Assembly: GCF_023806125.1 (NCBI RefSeq)
Contig: NZ_JAMSKT010000004.1
Location: forward strand, 62,001-126,000
DNA from: Clostridium caldaquaticum
GTDB taxonomy: Bacteria; Bacillota; Clostridia; Clostridiales; Clostridiaceae
DNA length: 64,000 bases
Direction: 5' to 3'
Shown: in pieces, positions 62,743 to 64,000 of the stretch
Layout of the letters: each line of letters begins with the position of its first letter
Position numbering within the stretch: the first letter of the stretch is position 1
Position numbers and translations under genes: made by a program
Notes under the pieces: generated by a model
Database searches by the model: none
The model's input: only the letters and a program-made list of their open reading frames with translations
What the model was told of the DNA's origin: nothing

Positions 62743-64000
62743 TTATTTACGTGCAATCAATTCTGCAAGCAATTCATCTATGTTGCTGTCTTTTATAAAG
62801 TTTTCAATTGTAACTATACGTTTGTCTGGCCATGTCAACCTAGTTCTATCTAGCAAGCTCTTATGAGTTACAATTACATCAGCTTCCTGAGGAACTTTTT
62901 CAATAGCATAGTTTTTAACTGCTACTGAAAGCCCTTCTTTTTCTACTCTCTTTTTAAATGCATTAGCTCCCATTGCACTACTTCCAAGACCTGCATCACA
63001 AGCAAATACAACTAGTTTTATTGGTGCATTATTATGTTGTAATACAGAGTTTAATAAGTCCTTACCCTCTTGTTTCATTTCCTTTGATTTTTTGACTGTT
63101 TGTTCAAAGTCCTCCTCTTCTTTAGAAGATTTTAATATAAAGGACGTTATTGCAAAACTTACTGCTGCAGCTACTAATACTCCAGCAATTACTCCTATGA
63201 AATTTCCTTTTGGTGTTAATGCTAGATATGCAAATATTGATCCTGGACTTGGTCCTGCGACTAAACCTGCATTAAAAATACTAAAGGTTAATATACCTGA
63301 AGCACTGCCAAGTATCATACTTATGATCAATATTGGTTTCATTAATACATATGGGAAGTATATTTCATGTATACCGCCTAAGAAATGAATTATTATAGCT
63401 CCTGGGGCTGTTTTCTTAGATGCACCTTTTCCAAATAAGGAGTATGCAAGTAATAATCCTAAGCCTGCTCCTGGGTTTGAAGCTACCATAAAGTATATTG
63501 ACTTCCCAGCCTTTAAAGCAGCCTGCATTCCTAATGGATAATAAATACCCTGGTCAATTACATTATTTAAGAATAATACCTTTGCTGGTTCGTTAATAAG
63601 TGATAAAATAGGTAAAAATCCTGTTTTAATTAAGCCTTCTATAAGTACAGTTACTGCCTTATTAGCCTGTAATATTACTGGGCCTATTAATGAGTAAGAA
63701 AATAAACTAAGCAGTAATCCCAGTATACCTAAGGAAAAATTATTTATAACCATTTCAAATCCAACTGGTATCTTATTTTCAATAAGTGAATCAAATTTTT
63801 TTACTGCGTATGCACTGAAAGGTCCCATCACCATTGCCCCTAAAAACATCGGTATATCTGAACCAATTATTAATCCAAATGTACCAATAACGCCAGCTAC
63901 TCCTCCTCTTTCACCAGCTACAAGCTTACCACCTGTATAAGCAAGTAAAAGGGGAAGCATATAAGTTATCATAGGTCCTACTAATTTTCCAAAATATTCA
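62743..64000 (-). CDS. mtlA: PTS mannitol/hexitol transporter IICB, 5'-truncated by the window edge
   Basis: C-terminal about 419 residues, running off at 64000. The IIC membrane domain is mannitol-like (TYMLPLLLAYTGGKLVAGERGGVAG, GSDIPMFLGAMVMGP, HFLGGIHEIYFPYVLMKP), and IIB has its phosphocysteine loop FACDAGLGSSAMGANAFKKR. It imports and phosphorylates mannitol or a related hexitol using phosphate from HPr. There is no fused IIA here. The downstream SorE-like dehydrogenase suggests a hexitol other than mannitol is possible, as mtlD is absent from the visible part. Confidence 0.9.
   Translation of the reverse strand, partial: EYFGKLVGPMITYMLPLLLAYTGGKLVAGERGGVAGVIGTFGLIIGSDIPMFLGAMVMGPFSAYAVKKFDSLIENKIPVGFEMVINNFSLGILGLLLSLFSYSLIGPVILQANKAVTVLIEGLIKTGFLPILSLINEPAKVLFLNNVIDQGIYYPLGMQAALKAGKSIYFMVASNPGAGLGLLLAYSLFGKGASKKTAPGAIIIHFLGGIHEIYFPYVLMKPILIISMILGSASGILTFSIFNAGLVAGPSPGSIFAYLALTPKGNFIGVIAGVLVAAAVSFAITSFILKSSKEEEDFEQTVKKSKEMKQEGKDLLNSVLQHNNAPIKLVVFACDAGLGSSAMGANAFKKRVEKEGLSVAVKNYAIEKVPQEADVIVTHKSLLDRTRLTWPDKRIVTIENFIKDSNIDELLAELIARK

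Overview
The window is low-GC, densely coded DNA with strong AGGAGG-type ribosome sites, frequent GTG and TTG starts, T-box control of trp genes and LexA/CggR/LytTR-type sites. Together with the anaerobic enzyme set (radical SAM and ferredoxin-domain ATPases, Fe-alcohol dehydrogenase, no respiratory genes), this points to a chromosome segment of a Clostridium sensu stricto species or a close relative. I saw no rRNA, tRNA or CRISPR array.

Layout. 1-3.3 kb: the start of galT, a LacI-family regulator with two identical-arm operators, a histidine phosphatase and an AIM24 protein. 3.3-5.2 kb: a broken IS1595-type transposase and an MccF/LdcA-like peptidase. 5.2-9.9 kb: a VTC/DUF4956/glycosyltransferase-GtrA operon divergent from an OmpR-type two-component system; the intergenic region holds two mirror-image pairs of 11-bp-phased direct repeats that suggest the regulator controls both sides. 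10-15.2 kb: a LytS/LytTR pair, a CstA-family transporter and an FMN alpha-hydroxyacid dehydrogenase, resembling pyruvate-sensing Bts systems. 15.3-18.8 kb: a chemoreceptor and a LexA-controlled Y-family polymerase with a small partner. 18.9-19.5 kb: remains of an oligopeptide or nickel ABC transporter.

19.6-25.3 kb: an Fe-S/metal-cluster operon (Mrp ATPase, two NifX-like proteins, two MinD ATPases with ferredoxin inserts, DUF134 regulator, NifU scaffold, frameshifted MBL-fold protein and a Fur fragment), similar in content to the orange-protein clusters of other anaerobes. Its promoter is flanked by two copies of a TGGCA-type palindrome. 25.4-29.7 kb: the least familiar block, an operon of a polytopic membrane protein, a SPASM radical SAM enzyme with an unusual Cx7Cx6C cluster motif, and a 742-residue protein with an N-terminal RKGFVTNSSST motif and an HELCH metallopeptidase site. 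I regard it as the best candidate for an undescribed system.

29.9-34.8 kb: a MerR-controlled alcohol dehydrogenase / CMD / cupin operon plus an aldo-keto reductase and a flavodoxin-type reductase, three promoters sharing one MerR-type 19-bp-spacer operator. 35-38.5 kb: a GATC-type restriction-modification island with two intact methylases, a third frameshifted one and a MutH/Sau3AI-like nuclease. 38.7-43.8 kb: accessory DNA with a nonsense-mutated HxlR regulator, a flavin-enzyme gene cut by an IS4-family element, a pRiA4b ORF-3 protein and a serine recombinase. 43.9-64 kb: core genes: 23S rRNA methyltransferase, a complete trpEGDCFBA operon behind a semi-tandem T-box, pyk-pfkA with a CggR-like operator, dnaE, a Dabb protein, paired chromate transporters, and the end of a mannitol/hexitol PTS region (Zn-dehydrogenase and mtlA, cut by the window end).
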